45,698 nt of DNA from Streptococcus suis (GCF_002960445.1 NZ_POJD01000180.1:1-45698), one strand, 5' to 3'. Numbered from the stretch's first letter, positions 28,215 through 36,718 are shown. Program-made: numbers and translations. The notes: generated from the letters alone by a model not told the origin.

Positions 28215-29027
28215 TTAGTCCTCATTCAATACATAGTGCTCGATTGCCCAAGCAATGCCATCTTCATCATTGGTCTTAGGCAAGACTACCTTGGCTGCCG
28301 CTTTGATTTCATCTGTGGCATTAGCCATGGCAACCCCCAGGCCAGCCCATTCAATCATGGAAAGATCATTGCCCTCATCGCCACAAGCCATAACTTCTGA
28401 CTGGTCAATCCCCAGATGTCCAATCAACTTGGCTAAACCATTTGCCTTGTGGACACCTTTTGGACTCCATTCGAGCAGGATATCACGCGATTTGAAAATC
28501 TCGAAATGCTCGTGAAGTTCCGCAGGAATTTTTGGAATTTGTGCGTCCAGAAAAGCCGCATCTACTGCTGATACTGCCTTATTATACACAAAGTCTTCCG
28601 GCAATTCCTCATCTGTTACTTTGATTTTGTTCAAAAGTGGATTGGCTGTTAAGTAGAGAGATTCGTGGGTAGCTGGTAGTGAATAGACATCCCCGCCATA
28701 GACTGCATCAAGTGGCAAATCTAGCTCATTGGTCACCTGACGAATGGCACGAACCTCCTCGACAGTAAAGCCAACCTTGTCCAAAATTCGACCCGTATTT
28801 TCCTGAACCAGACCACCATTAAAGGTAATGGAGTACTGCCCCTCACCAAGCAAGTCCAATTCCTCTAAAAAGGTTCCGATAGCTTGCAAGGGACGTCCTG
28901 TCGTCAAAACTACATAAACACCACGGTCACGCGCAGCCTTCAAGGCTTTTTTATTGGCCTCTGAAATCCGCTTATCTGATGTCAACAGCGTCCCATCTAA
29001 ATCTAATGCAATCAACTTAATTGCCAT
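28215..29027 (-). CDS. Cof-type HAD-IIB phosphatase
   Basis: 270 residues. HAD motifs: KLIALDLDGTLLTSDKRI (nucleophile and acid Asp), VLTTGRPLQAI, lysine in SPKGVHKANGLAKLIGHLG and VMACGDEGNDLSMIEWAG (Mg Asp). The C2B cap domain lies in between. Typical Cof/YidA sugar-phosphate or flavin-nucleotide phosphatase; the substrate cannot be inferred. It overlaps the next upstream HAD gene by 11 bases. Confidence 0.88.
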   Translation of the reverse strand: MAIKLIALDLDGTLLTSDKRISEANKKALKAARDRGVYVVLTTGRPLQAIGTFLEELDLLGEGQYSITFNGGLVQENTGRILDKVGFTVEEVRAIRQVTNELDLPLDAVYGGDVYSLPATHESLYLTANPLLNKIKVTDEELPEDFVYNKAVSAVDAAFLDAQIPKIPAELHEHFEIFKSRDILLEWSPKGVHKANGLAKLIGHLGIDQSEVMACGDEGNDLSMIEWAGLGVAMANATDEIKAAAKVVLPKTNDEDGIAWAIEHYVLNED

Positions 29028-29829
29028 TTACTAATTCCTCCATATAAGCCATGACTGCCTCATCATTGCAATGCCCAATGACCAGATCTGCTTGTGCTTT
29101 CACTTCATCAATCGCATTTGCTGTTGCAACAGAAAAGGTTGCCAGCTTCATCATTTCAAGATCGTTTTGGTTGTCCCCAAAGGCAATCAAATTCTTTCCA
29201 GACAAGCCAAGGTGCTTACATAAATGAGAAATACCAATTCCCTTATGCACACCTGACAAGATAATATCAATCGATGTAAAACCAGTAGTCACTGCCGTCA
29301 GTTGTTGAAAATGGTGGTTTATCCAGTCTTGTGCTTCAGCACGAATTGCCTCATCGATATAAAGATTTAATTTAATGATGTCCTCAGAAATATCCTCAAA
29401 GCTTGGAAGCAAGACAATATCTTGGTAATAGTCAGATAGAACTTGATATAGCTCATCTTCCACCGTATCCAGCATATAGCACGCCTTCAAACCAGATAGG
29501 GTAATATGTTGGGATTGAACATAGCCACTCTTAACCAGTTCATCCACTAAAGATAAATAGGTTTTTGGCTGAATGGGATCATCCATATAAATCGTTTGAT
29601 TTCTATAAAGAACGACCGCCCCATTTTCTGCAACCAGGGCAATATCATCTAAGAAATCCTCGAATAAGAGCTTTAAACCTGGAAGAGAGCGACCACTTGC
29701 CGCTACAAACAGATAGCCTCGTGTTTTAAAGTTATCAAGAAGAACACGAAAACGCTCCTTATCAAAGCTATGGTCCCCTCTCAAAAAGGTTCCATCCATA
29801 TCAGTTGCAATTATTTTATTATATATCAT
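29017..29829 (-). CDS. Cof-type HAD-IIB phosphatase, second copy
   Basis: 270 residues from ATG at 29827-29829, preceded by GGGGAAGTGG. An upstream extension of 24 codons is open but lacks HAD similarity and overlaps the promoter. Motifs: KIIATDMDGTFLRGDHSFD, VAASGRSLPGLKLLF, SGVHKGIGISHLCKHLGL and IAFGDNQNDLEMMKLA. It is only distantly similar to the neighbouring HAD protein. A TATAAT with extended TGG (minus strand, 29852-29857) is its likely promoter. Confidence 0.87.
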   Translation of the reverse strand: MIYNKIIATDMDGTFLRGDHSFDKERFRVLLDNFKTRGYLFVAASGRSLPGLKLLFEDFLDDIALVAENGAVVLYRNQTIYMDDPIQPKTYLSLVDELVKSGYVQSQHITLSGLKACYMLDTVEDELYQVLSDYYQDIVLLPSFEDISEDIIKLNLYIDEAIRAEAQDWINHHFQQLTAVTTGFTSIDIILSGVHKGIGISHLCKHLGLSGKNLIAFGDNQNDLEMMKLATFSVATANAIDEVKAQADLVIGHCNDEAVMAYMEELVNGN

Positions 29830-29851
29830 ACCACTTCCCCTTATCTCATCC

Positions 29852-29880
29852 ATTATACCATAGTTCCATCGAATTTCGAA
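29852..29880 (-). promoter_or_regulatory. Promoter of the HAD-HAD-ftsY operon
   Basis: Minus-strand -10 TATAAT (29852-29857) with TGG in front, and a weak -35 TTCGAA (29875-29880) at a 17-nt spacing. Confidence 0.6.
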
Positions 29881-29930
29881 TCTTGTCTTACAATCTCGCA
29901 TATGAAAATATTTCTTTGTTCAAGTTAAAA

Positions 29931-29950
29931 ACCAGCAGTTCCCTACTGGT
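29931..29950 (-). terminator. Orphan minus-strand terminator
   Basis: 8-bp stem (ACCAGTAG/CTGCTGGT with one U-G pair) and GGAA tetraloop, followed by five Ts on the minus strand. No minus-strand gene lies upstream of it within this stretch. It may be the end of a lost gene set, such as a CRISPR-cas operon. Confidence 0.65.
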
Positions 29951-30002
29951 GTAATGTTAGACCATGACTAAATCTCTTATTCAGAAATCCTTGACCTACA
30001 AA

Positions 30003-30081
30003 GTTATCGTTTGAAACGACTAAACAAGTTAAAATATGGCTTTGTCCATACCTAATTTTGTGCACCGATTCGGTGCTTTTT
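30003..30081 (+). ncRNA. Degenerate type II-A tracrRNA-like locus (no cas genes)
   Basis: The plus strand reads as a streptococcal tracrRNA. A 33-base stretch (30003-30035) aligns in register with the Cas9 anti-repeat, about two thirds identical by eye to the S. pyogenes/S. mutans form, and ends CAAGTTAAAAT. A nexus-like stem follows (TGGCTTTGTCCA). The 3' hairpin GCACCGATTCGGTGC (30062-30076) plus five Ts is nearly identical to the tracrRNA terminator. The usual hairpin between nexus and terminator (AACTTG...AAGTGG) is shortened to about nine bases. No cas9, cas1, cas2, csn2 or repeat array is in the window. Comparison is from memory. Confidence 0.65.
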
Positions 30082-30369
30082 ATCTCTGTTATTATTATTA
30101 TTTCAAGCTTTAAATCGTTTTCTATACATATATTTGTACTATCCATTCCTCATCTGTGCTTTTTTCTTCATTCCATGTTAAACTTATAGGTAAGATTTAA
30201 GAACCTGTATTCACTGTTCAGCACTTCCATCTAAGGCTAGTTTATCAGCTACTCATCGTTAGTTTTTTTAAAAAATACAGTCAGTATTCCCTTGAAAAAT
30301 TATCTAGATTAGCTTAAAACTATCTCTTATATCAAGTGAATACAGATTCTAGTTAGAAAGCACATTATT
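30082..30369. other. Gene-free AT-rich stretch before mnmE
   Basis: No ORF with a family resemblance and no clear promoter. A possible -35 TTGAAA (30292-30297) has only poor -10 partners (TATCTC, TTATAT). A single GTTTTAAGCT on the minus strand (about 30312-30322) resembles the beginning of a type II-A repeat, but nothing else in it fits, and it is not repeated. Confidence 0.4.
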
Positions 30370-31743
30370 ATGATTACAAAAGAATTCGACACAATAACCG
30401 CTATTTCTACCCCTCTCGGAGAGGGAGCTATTGGAATTGTCCGCCTGTCTGGGACGGATGCCTTTGCCATTGCCAGCAAGGTTTTCAAGGGCAAGGACTT
30501 GGCGACTGTACCTAGCCACAGCCTCAACTACGGCCACATTATCGATCCTGCGACGGGTCAAGTACTGGACGAGGTCATGATCGGAGCCATGCGTTCCCCT
30601 CGCACCTTCACCCGCGAAGATGTCATCGAGATTAACACCCACGGAGGCATCGCCGTTACCAACGAAATCCTCCAGCTCCTGATTCGTCAAGGGGCTCGGA
30701 TGGCTGAGCCGGGTGAATTTACCAAGCGTGCCTTCCTCAACGGCCGTGTGGATTTGACCCAGGCTGAAGCCGTTATGGATGTCATCCGTGCCAAGACCGA
30801 CAAGGCCATGCACAATGCCGTCCGCCAGCTTGACGGCTCCCTCTCCCAGCTCATCAACGACACGCGCCAGGAGATTCTCAACACGCTGGCACAGGTCGAG
30901 GTCAACATCGACTACCCTGAGTATGACGACGTCGAGGAGGCGACGACAGAGCTGGTCCGTGAGAAGACCCTCCAGTTCCAAGCTCTTTTGGAAAATCTCC
31001 TCCGTACCGCCCGCCGTGGTAAAATCCTGCGTGAAGGCATCGCAACTGCCATTATCGGTCGTCCCAATGTCGGAAAATCCAGCCTGCTCAATAACCTCCT
31101 CCGCGAAGAAAAAGCCATCGTTACAGATATCGCAGGAACAACCCGCGACGTTATCGAAGAATACGTCAACATCAAAGGCGTCCCCCTCAAGCTGATTGAT
31201 ACAGCAGGTATCCGTGAAACAGACGACATCGTTGAAAAAATCGGTGTGGAACGCTCCAAAAAAGCCCTTGAGGAGGCCGACCTCATCCTGCTGGTCCTCA
31301 ACGTATCTGAGCCTCTGACCGAGCAAGACCGCAATCTCCTAGCCATTTCTGACATGGCAAACCGCATTGTCCTGCTCAACAAGACCGACCTAGAAGAGAA
31401 GATTGAAGCAGACCAACTGCCTGAAGATGTCATCCGCATTTCCGTCTTGAAAAACCAAAACATCGACCAAATTGAAGAAAAAATCAACCAGCTCTTCTTT
31501 GAAAATGCTGGTCTGGTAGAGCAAGATGCCACCTACCTCTCCAATTCTCGCCATATTTCCCTCATTGAGCAAGCCGTCCAAAGCCTGCAAGCTGTCAATG
31601 ACGGACTGGAAATGGGCATGCCAGTTGACTTGTTACAGGTTGACCTGACCCGCTGTTGGCAGATTTTGGGAGAAATCACAGGTGATGCTGCTCCAGACGA
31701 ACTCATCACCCAACTCTTTAGCCAATTCTGCCTTGGAAAATAG
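30370..31743 (+). CDS. mnmE: tRNA modification GTPase MnmE
   Basis: 457 residues. N-terminal tetrahydrofolate-binding dimerisation domain (1-118, [16 protein letters not shown]), helical domain, inserted G domain with [42 protein letters not shown] and LLNKTDL, and the C-terminal FCLGK carrying the conserved Cys. With MnmG it makes the 5-carboxymethylaminomethyl group on U34 of tRNAs. The first two thirds of the gene are markedly GC-richer than its neighbours, with many C- and G-ending codons. AGAAAG precedes the ATG. Confidence 0.95.
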   Translation: MITKEFDTITAISTPLGEGAIGIVRLSGTDAFAIASKVFKGKDLATVPSHSLNYGHIIDPATGQVLDEVMIGAMRSPRTFTREDVIEINTHGGIAVTNEILQLLIRQGARMAEPGEFTKRAFLNGRVDLTQAEAVMDVIRAKTDKAMHNAVRQLDGSLSQLINDTRQEILNTLAQVEVNIDYPEYDDVEEATTELVREKTLQFQALLENLLRTARRGKILREGIATAIIGRPNVGKSSLLNNLLREEKAIVTDIAGTTRDVIEEYVNIKGVPLKLIDTAGIRETDDIVEKIGVERSKKALEEADLILLVLNVSEPLTEQDRNLLAISDMANRIVLLNKTDLEEKIEADQLPEDVIRISVLKNQNIDQIEEKINQLFFENAGLVEQDATYLSNSRHISLIEQAVQSLQAVNDGLEMGMPVDLLQVDLTRCWQILGEITGDAAPDELITQLFSQFCLGK

Positions 31744-31751
31744 TATCACAT

Positions 31752-31775
31752 ATCATGCAAGAAAACTTGTATGAT
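31752..31775 (+). terminator. mnmE terminator
   Basis: 10-bp stem ATCATGCAAG/CTTGTATGAT (one G-U) with AAAA loop and a run of Ts, 8 bases past the mnmE stop. Confidence 0.85.
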
Positions 31776-31802
31776 TTTTTTAATATATCAACACATAAAT
31801 TC

Positions 31803-31831
31803 TTGACAATATATACACTTTAAGATATACT
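31803..31831 (+). promoter_or_regulatory. Promoter of the hypothetical gene at 31856
   Basis: -35 TTGACA (31803-31808), 17-nt spacer, -10 TATACT (31826-31831); AGGAGG at 31843-31848. Confidence 0.85.
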
Positions 31832-31855
31832 AAACTATAGAGAGGAGGTCTTCCC

Positions 31856-32932
31856 ATGAAAAAAATCATCATCTGTATTGCACTTCTGTCCTGTATAGTT
31901 TTTCCCTTTATCGGCTGGAAACTCTATGCCTACCAGCACAACAAAATAAGTTTGACTGAGAATGCGGATTTCTACTTGGTTTATCCCGGTAAGGTCGAAG
32001 CCTTTCAACTAAATGGCCAAGAACCTCAACTCCTTCATACACAAAAGATGAGTTCGGAAGGCTATTTTGGCTCTGGTGAAAATTATGTCCTAGACAATCA
32101 GTATCTAGTCTTTGCCAACAATCAGCAAAAATTCATTAACGACAATCTGATATCCATTGATTTCAATACTGGCACTGTCTTGCGAAAGCCAAGTCAGTAT
32201 AGTAGCTATATCAGTGGAACAGATGGACAAGACTTTTATACAGCAGGGCCCTTTCATACTTTGGCACAATTTGATAAGCAATTTGAAACCATTCAAACGC
32301 TTGTCCTCAATGACGACTTCATACCAAATGCTCCAGTCATGGTAGACCAAACGTCAGTCTATTTAACTGGTTTTGTGAAAGATTTTACCCAAGAAGGACC
32401 CGAAGAAAATGTCTTGATTGCATTTGATAAGAAGGATTTTTCAAAACAAGAGGTATTTAAGTACGATAATACCATTGCCACAGGAGAAGGGCTTTTGGTC
32501 AATGCATCCATCTATCTCCCAAATTTAGGGAAAAAAACAAGTGAGTATGAGGACATCGAACAGTCATCCGAACTCCTGACCTTCGATACACGTTCCAAAA
32601 CATTTTCATCCATCAAGCTGGAACACCCTTCACCAAGCACGCTCCATGCTCTCAAAGACAAAAACCTTCTTCTCATCGAGCATCAAAATGGCATGTTTAG
32701 CCCAATCTCATTTACCATTTACAATACTCAAAATGGCGAGCAATCCTACCATACTTTGAAGGACTTAAATCCCCGTCCTCATTACATCGACCATATCCGT
32801 CAAATTGATGACAAGCGCTTAATGATTGTTTTGGCAAATCAACTCCTTATCTATGATATGGAGGCTAAGAGCATTATCAACCAGACAACTCTGTCTGAAG
32901 ACTACGTTTCTGGTGTTTGGATCAATCAATAA
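31856..32932 (+). CDS. Hypothetical membrane-anchored or secreted protein
   Basis: 358 residues with a strong own promoter and ribosome-binding site, flanked by terminators on both sides. Residues 5-24 (IICIALLSCIVFPFIGWKLY) form one hydrophobic helix after a KK start, without a lipobox or a clear cleavage site, so an N-terminal anchor is likely. The rest is soluble and looks like repeated beta-sheet blades (FYLVYPGKVEAFQLNGQEP, LISIDFNTGTVL, LLTFDTRSKTF, LLIYDMEAKSI), the pattern of a beta-propeller that reads as a WD/PQQ-like repeat. I do not recognise a family. The C-terminus ends cleanly without a sorting signal. Confidence 0.7.
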   Translation: MKKIIICIALLSCIVFPFIGWKLYAYQHNKISLTENADFYLVYPGKVEAFQLNGQEPQLLHTQKMSSEGYFGSGENYVLDNQYLVFANNQQKFINDNLISIDFNTGTVLRKPSQYSSYISGTDGQDFYTAGPFHTLAQFDKQFETIQTLVLNDDFIPNAPVMVDQTSVYLTGFVKDFTQEGPEENVLIAFDKKDFSKQEVFKYDNTIATGEGLLVNASIYLPNLGKKTSEYEDIEQSSELLTFDTRSKTFSSIKLEHPSPSTLHALKDKNLLLIEHQNGMFSPISFTIYNTQNGEQSYHTLKDLNPRPHYIDHIRQIDDKRLMIVLANQLLIYDMEAKSIINQTTLSEDYVSGVWINQ

Positions 32933-32935
32933 AAT

Positions 32936-32964
32936 AAGAACTCGGCTCAGGGAGCCGAGTTCTT
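32936..32964. terminator. Bidirectional terminator between the hypothetical gene and lemA
   Basis: 12-bp perfect arms AAGAACTCGGCT/AGCCGAGTTCTT with a 5-nt loop; its end touches the lemA stop codon. Confidence 0.85.
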
Positions 32965-33545
32965 TATTCGTTATCCTGTAAATCCACACTTGGCACTGTT
33001 GTCGCCGCATCTGTGCTAGCTTGGAAAAGGTCGACTTTTTCATAGCCAAATAGGTTGGCATAGAGGGAAGTCGGGAATCGTTTGATTTTTTTATTATAGG
33101 CCGTTGCCACCGCATTATAATCCTTGCGGGCAACCAAAATCCGATTTTCAGTCCCCTCTAGCTCGGTAATGAGGTCAGATACCTGTTGATTGGCTGTTAA
33201 CTGCGGATAATTTTCCGTCACCATCAGCAAACGTGAAACTGCCGAATCCAGCTGACTTTGTGCTTGATTGTAGTCGCTGGTTCCCACTTGGCTAGAGCCG
33301 ATTTTTGCACGCGCATCCGCTATGGCAGTGAAAATCTCTTCCTCATGCTCCATGGCTCCCTTAACTGCTGCCACGACATTCGGTATCAGGTCATAGCGTC
33401 GCTGGAGCTGGGTATCCACATTGGCTTGAGCATTTTCCACTTCCGCATGGCTATCGACCAGCCCATTGTATTGACCGACTGCTCCCATTCCTAAAAATAG
33501 CAGAGCGAAAACCGGGATTAGTATAGCTAACCATTTCTTTTTCAT
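32964..33545 (-). CDS. lemA: LemA family protein
   Basis: 193 residues. An N-terminal hydrophobic segment (LAILIPVFALLFLGMGAV) with a basic start is followed by helical LemA: YNGLVDSHAEVENAQANVDT, QLQRRYDLIPNVVAAVKG, AIADARAKIG, VTENYPQLTANQQVSDLI and YNAVATAYNKKIKRFPTSL. Family members are membrane-tethered, exposed helical-bundle proteins of unclear role. It is encoded 18 bases behind the TPM-domain gene, the common pairing for LemA in Gram-positives. Confidence 0.9.
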   Translation of the reverse strand: MKKKWLAILIPVFALLFLGMGAVGQYNGLVDSHAEVENAQANVDTQLQRRYDLIPNVVAAVKGAMEHEEEIFTAIADARAKIGSSQVGTSDYNQAQSQLDSAVSRLLMVTENYPQLTANQQVSDLITELEGTENRILVARKDYNAVATAYNKKIKRFPTSLYANLFGYEKVDLFQASTDAATTVPSVDLQDNE

Positions 33546-33563
33546 AGACTTTCCTTTCTTTTC

Positions 33564-34337
33564 TTACCAACCAGATGAGGCTCCGCCTCCGCCACCACCG
33601 CCGCCAGACCAACCACCTCCACCATAGGATGATGAAGAATGGGAAGAATGATTGTTGTGGTAATGATGGTGGTCATCTACCAACATCCAAAGCAGATTGC
33701 CCGGACCTCCGCCACCACGGCTGGATTTATCAATAATCATAAAGATGATGATCACGAGAATAAAAATCATAAACCAGACAAAATCATCACTTTCTGCACT
33801 GGTCCTTTCTTCCATGGCAGCCAGCTGTTCTTGGCCCAGACTAGTCCCGTAGAAGCGATCTCCGATGGATTGGACAATATAGGTCACTCCTCCATCATAA
33901 TCTTCCTGACGGAAAAACTCCCTAGAACTTTCCAGAATATCCTTGGCTTCCACATCTGTCAACACCGTTGCAGCATTGTCGGAGGTTTCTACCCGAAACT
34001 CCCTGTCGGCTATGGCAATCACCAAGAGAATGCCATTGTCCGTTCCTGCAAAACCAACCTGCCAGTCACGGAAGGTTTCATTTGCCAGACTTTCAATATC
34101 CCTTGAAAGACTTTCCGTCACATAGACCCCAACCTGTAACTGCTGTTCACTTGCTGCCCAAGTCTGATTGAGCTGGTCAATGTTGGCAATGGTTTCACTA
34201 GAAAGAAGCTGGGTTTCATCAACCACCGTCGTATCAATTGGACGGTCTGGAATTCCCTCAGCTCGTGCCAGGCTAGGTAGACCTAGACTAAACAGTAAAA
34301 GCAAGAAACCCAATAAATAGAACAGATACTTTTTCAT
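33564..34337 (-). CDS. TPM-domain membrane protein with Gly-rich tail (YgcG-like)
   Basis: 257 residues. Signal peptide (LFYLLGFLLLLFSLGLPSLARA), extracytoplasmic TPM domain (about 30-160, IPDRPIDTTVVDETQLLSSE ... VGFAGTDNGILLVIAIADRE), a membrane helix (FVWFMIFILVIIIFMII) and a His/Ser/Gly-rich tail ending GGGGWSGGGGGGGGASSGW. This is the domain order of the YgcG/Psb32 group often encoded next to LemA. The molecular role is unknown. It has its own promoter upstream. Confidence 0.88.
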   Translation of the reverse strand: MKKYLFYLLGFLLLLFSLGLPSLARAEGIPDRPIDTTVVDETQLLSSETIANIDQLNQTWAASEQQLQVGVYVTESLSRDIESLANETFRDWQVGFAGTDNGILLVIAIADREFRVETSDNAATVLTDVEAKDILESSREFFRQEDYDGGVTYIVQSIGDRFYGTSLGQEQLAAMEERTSAESDDFVWFMIFILVIIIFMIIDKSSRGGGGPGNLLWMLVDDHHHYHNNHSSHSSSSYGGGGWSGGGGGGGGASSGW

Positions 34338-34377
34338 ACGGCACCTCCTCTGAAGGTAGAAATAACATCTTTATATT

Positions 34378-34405
34378 ATTGTATCATTTTTACTTTATTT
34401 TTCAA
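34378..34405 (-). promoter_or_regulatory. Promoter of the TPM-lemA operon
   Basis: Minus-strand -35 TTGAAA (34400-34405), 16-nt spacer, -10 TACAAT (34378-34383). Confidence 0.7.
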
Positions 34406-34457
34406 GGGATTGCTGAATTATTTTTGATAAAGTGCTACTCTTGATTGGCTTCTTGCT

Positions 34458-34907
34458 CTATGAAAAACCAACTTTCTTAAACATGGTCACATCTTCTTCT
34501 AAGGCTCGGAAACCGCATTTTTTGTAGAAAAAATATGCCGGAAGGTTGCGTTCGGTTTGCAGAAGAATATGAACAATTTTTCTATCAGCTAACTGCTTCT
34601 CTATATCCGCTAGAAAACCAGCACCATGTCCTTGCCCTTGGTAATCATGGGAAATACAGAACTCTTCAATTCGATACTCTGTTCCTTCATACCAATAGCG
34701 GATGTAGCCAAGTGATAGACCTAGCAATTTTCCCTGGTCAAACAAGCCAAAACAGAGGGATCTTGGATGTGCCAGTAAATCGCCTATGTAGCGGTTCAGT
34801 TGCTCCTTGTCAGACCAATCGTCGTTCCATGGTTCCTGGCTAAAGACAGACAAGAAGAGCTGTTTGACCATTTCCATATCTGAAAAGCAAAGTTCTTTCA
34901 GTTTCAT
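34458..34907 (-). CDS. GNAT-family N-acetyltransferase
   Basis: 149 residues with AGGAGG at the right distance. GNAT fold: N-terminal LFLSVFSQEPWNDDWSD, FGLFDQGKLLGLSLGY, IEEFCISHDYQGQGHGAGFL (acetyl-CoA pyrophosphate loop Q-x-x-G-x-G/A), LLQTERNLPAYFFYKKCGF. The EPWNDDW stretch recalls AAC(6')-Ii-like aminoglycoside acetyltransferases, but the substrate is not predictable from this alone. It lies directly behind pepV, separated by a terminator. Confidence 0.8.
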   Translation of the reverse strand: MKLKELCFSDMEMVKQLFLSVFSQEPWNDDWSDKEQLNRYIGDLLAHPRSLCFGLFDQGKLLGLSLGYIRYWYEGTEYRIEEFCISHDYQGQGHGAGFLADIEKQLADRKIVHILLQTERNLPAYFFYKKCGFRALEEDVTMFKKVGFS

Positions 34908-34921
34908 TCTTCCTCCTAAAA

Positions 34922-34941
34922 AAGACGGGTATCCCCGTCTT
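34922..34941 (-). terminator. pepV terminator
   Basis: 8-bp arms AAGACGGG/CCCGTCTT with a 4-nt loop and a T-run on the minus strand. Confidence 0.85.
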
Positions 34942-34947
34942 CATGTA

Positions 34948-36348
34948 TTACTTAATGAGTTCGTAGATAGCTTCTGCATAAATGGCAGCTGCACGGTAAA
35001 GTTGCTCAACTTCAATAAATTCGTTGGCTTGGTGCATGGTGTTGACATCGCCTGGGAACATAGCTCCATAGGCTACGCCACGTTTGAGCAAGCGGCCGAA
35101 TGTACCACCACCGATAACTTGTTCGTGACCTTTCAAGCCTGTGTGTTTTTCGTAAACAGACAAGAGAGTTGCGACCATTGGGTCATCGATTGGGCAATAA
35201 TGTGGAGTGTGGCCATGCTCAGACAAGCTGACAGCTTCTACGCCAAGTTTTTCCAAACCAGCCTTGATGGTTTCAGGGTTGGTATTTTTTGGATAACGGA
35301 AGTTGAGGGCAATGGTGTTGTCAGATGAAGTTTCATCAAACTTGAAGACACCTGCGTTCATAGAAAGAGCTCCCATCTGCTCATCGTAAATGGCTACGCC
35401 GAGTTTTTGTCCATCGTGGTCTTCAAGAAGGACTTGACCAGCCAAATCAAGATAGGCTTTAGCTGCTCCGTCAAAGGCAAATTGGCTGAGGAATTTTGCC
35501 AAGTAAGTTGCACCGTTGACGCCTTCTTCTGGGGTTGAACCGTGGGCTGATTTTCCGATGACGGTGACTTGAACTTGACCGTTTTCAAGGTTTTCCGCGT
35601 CAGCTTTTAGGCCATAGGCTGCTGTGAAATCTGCCAACTTGCTGTCTAGGTCTGCTAGGTCACCAGAGATAATAGCTGTCGCAGACTCAGGCACCATGTT
35701 CTCACGCAAACCGCCTGTGAAGGAATGCAGTTTAGCAGCTCCGCTATTTTCCCCCGCAAAATGAAGATAAGCTGTTATATTGCCCTTTTCTCCGTTGATA
35801 ATCGGGAACTCAGCATCTGGAGAAAATCCGAAATCTGGCAAGGGAAGGCCGACGTGCTCGAAGTAGTAATCCATGTCCGCCCAGCCTGACTCTTCGTCGG
35901 TACCGACGATGAAGCGGACTTTTTTAGAAGTCGGAAGACCCAACTCCTTGATGATTTTCAAGCCGTAGTAGCAAGCCATGGTCGGTCCCTTGTCGTCAGA
36001 GGATCCGCGGGCAAAGAGCTTGCCGTCGATGATTTGCGGCTCGTACGGGTCAGTGTTCCAACCGCTTCCTGCTGGCACCACGTCCAAGTGACCAAAGATA
36101 CCGAGAACTTCTTCGCCCTCGCCAAATTCAAAGTGACCTGCGTAGTTGTCAACGTTCTTGGTTGGATAACCATCACGCTGAGCGATTTCCAGGAACTTGT
36201 CCAAGGCACGCACTGGGCCTGGTCCAAATGGGTGCTGGGCATCTGCCTGGCTGTCGTCACGCTCAGAATTGATGCGGAGGAGGTCAAAAAGGTCCGCTAG
36301 AAACTCATCTTTGCGTTTGTCAAACTCTGCTCTAAAATCTACTGTCAT
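34948..36348 (-). CDS. pepV: Dipeptidase PepV (M20 family)
   Basis: 466 residues, dinuclear zinc dipeptidase. Zinc and catalytic regions: IFGHLDVVPAGSGWNTDP, LFARGSSDDKGPTMACYYG and VGTDEESGWADMDYY. The inserted dimer-like lid domain (about 185-380, LPDFGFSPDAEFP to SLSEHGHTPHYCP) contains STPEEGVNGATYL, and the C-terminal His lies in AMFPGDVNTMHQANEFI. Cytosolic turnover of imported dipeptides. Complete. Codon use is rich in tt-ending Leu/Phe codons typical of highly expressed streptococcal genes. Confidence 0.93.
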   Translation of the reverse strand: MTVDFRAEFDKRKDEFLADLFDLLRINSERDDSQADAQHPFGPGPVRALDKFLEIAQRDGYPTKNVDNYAGHFEFGEGEEVLGIFGHLDVVPAGSGWNTDPYEPQIIDGKLFARGSSDDKGPTMACYYGLKIIKELGLPTSKKVRFIVGTDEESGWADMDYYFEHVGLPLPDFGFSPDAEFPIINGEKGNITAYLHFAGENSGAAKLHSFTGGLRENMVPESATAIISGDLADLDSKLADFTAAYGLKADAENLENGQVQVTVIGKSAHGSTPEEGVNGATYLAKFLSQFAFDGAAKAYLDLAGQVLLEDHDGQKLGVAIYDEQMGALSMNAGVFKFDETSSDNTIALNFRYPKNTNPETIKAGLEKLGVEAVSLSEHGHTPHYCPIDDPMVATLLSVYEKHTGLKGHEQVIGGGTFGRLLKRGVAYGAMFPGDVNTMHQANEFIEVEQLYRAAAIYAEAIYELIK

Positions 36349-36372
36349 ATGTTCTCCTTTTCAGTATCGTCA

Positions 36373-36632
36373 TTTGGTTTCTCTTTTATTACTGCGACGA
36401 GCAAGGAAACGTCGTTTCCTTATTTCCAACTTCAAACACTCCACTGGAGTGTTTGAACTCGCCTTGCCGTACTTCAGTTATGCCTGCGGCTGTTGACACA
36501 AACTTCGTTTGTTTCATCTCCGACCTTCAAAGGTTCCCCGAACAGTTGTTGACACAAACTCTGTTTGTTTCATTTCCAACCTTCAACAGTCACTACTCTG
36601 ACTGTTGAAGCTAGTAATAAAAGTAAACCAAA
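36373..36632. repeat. 260-bp repeat-like element with inverted ends and nested hairpins
   Basis: The ends are inverted copies of TTTGGTTT(CTC/AC)TTTTATTACT (36373-36393 and 36613-36632), with weaker complementarity reaching some 10 bases further out. Inside lie at least four hairpins, among them TTCAAACACTCC/GGAGTGTTTGAA and CTTCAACAGTCA/TGACTGTTGAAG. A direct repeat also occurs, about 35 bases starting TGTTGACACAAACT near 36490 and 36547. No ORF is present. The layout is that of a MITE/RUP-like intergenic element. A target duplication is not obvious. Confidence 0.6.
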
Positions 36633-36684
36633 AGACTATCAAAGTAAGTCTATTTTATCATATTTTTCAAGACTTCACTGCTAA

Positions 36685-36715
36685 AAAATGACCTTTCACA
36701 AAGAAAGATCATTTT
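36685..36715 (-). terminator. fetB terminator
   Basis: 13-bp stem AAAATGACCTTTC with complement at 36703-36715 (one G-U) and a 5-nt loop, T-run on the minus strand, just after the fetB stop at 36719. Confidence 0.8.
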
Positions 36716-36718
36716 GCT

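Noticed and set aside
30240..30340. CRISPR repeat remains near mnmE
   Set aside because: Only a single GTTTTAAGCT on the minus strand; no second copy, spacing or full repeat.
30349..31326. 325-codon minus-strand ORF opposite mnmE
   Set aside because: It lies wholly over mnmE coding sequence, has no ribosome-binding site or family similarity, and arises from the high GC content and codon bias of mnmE.
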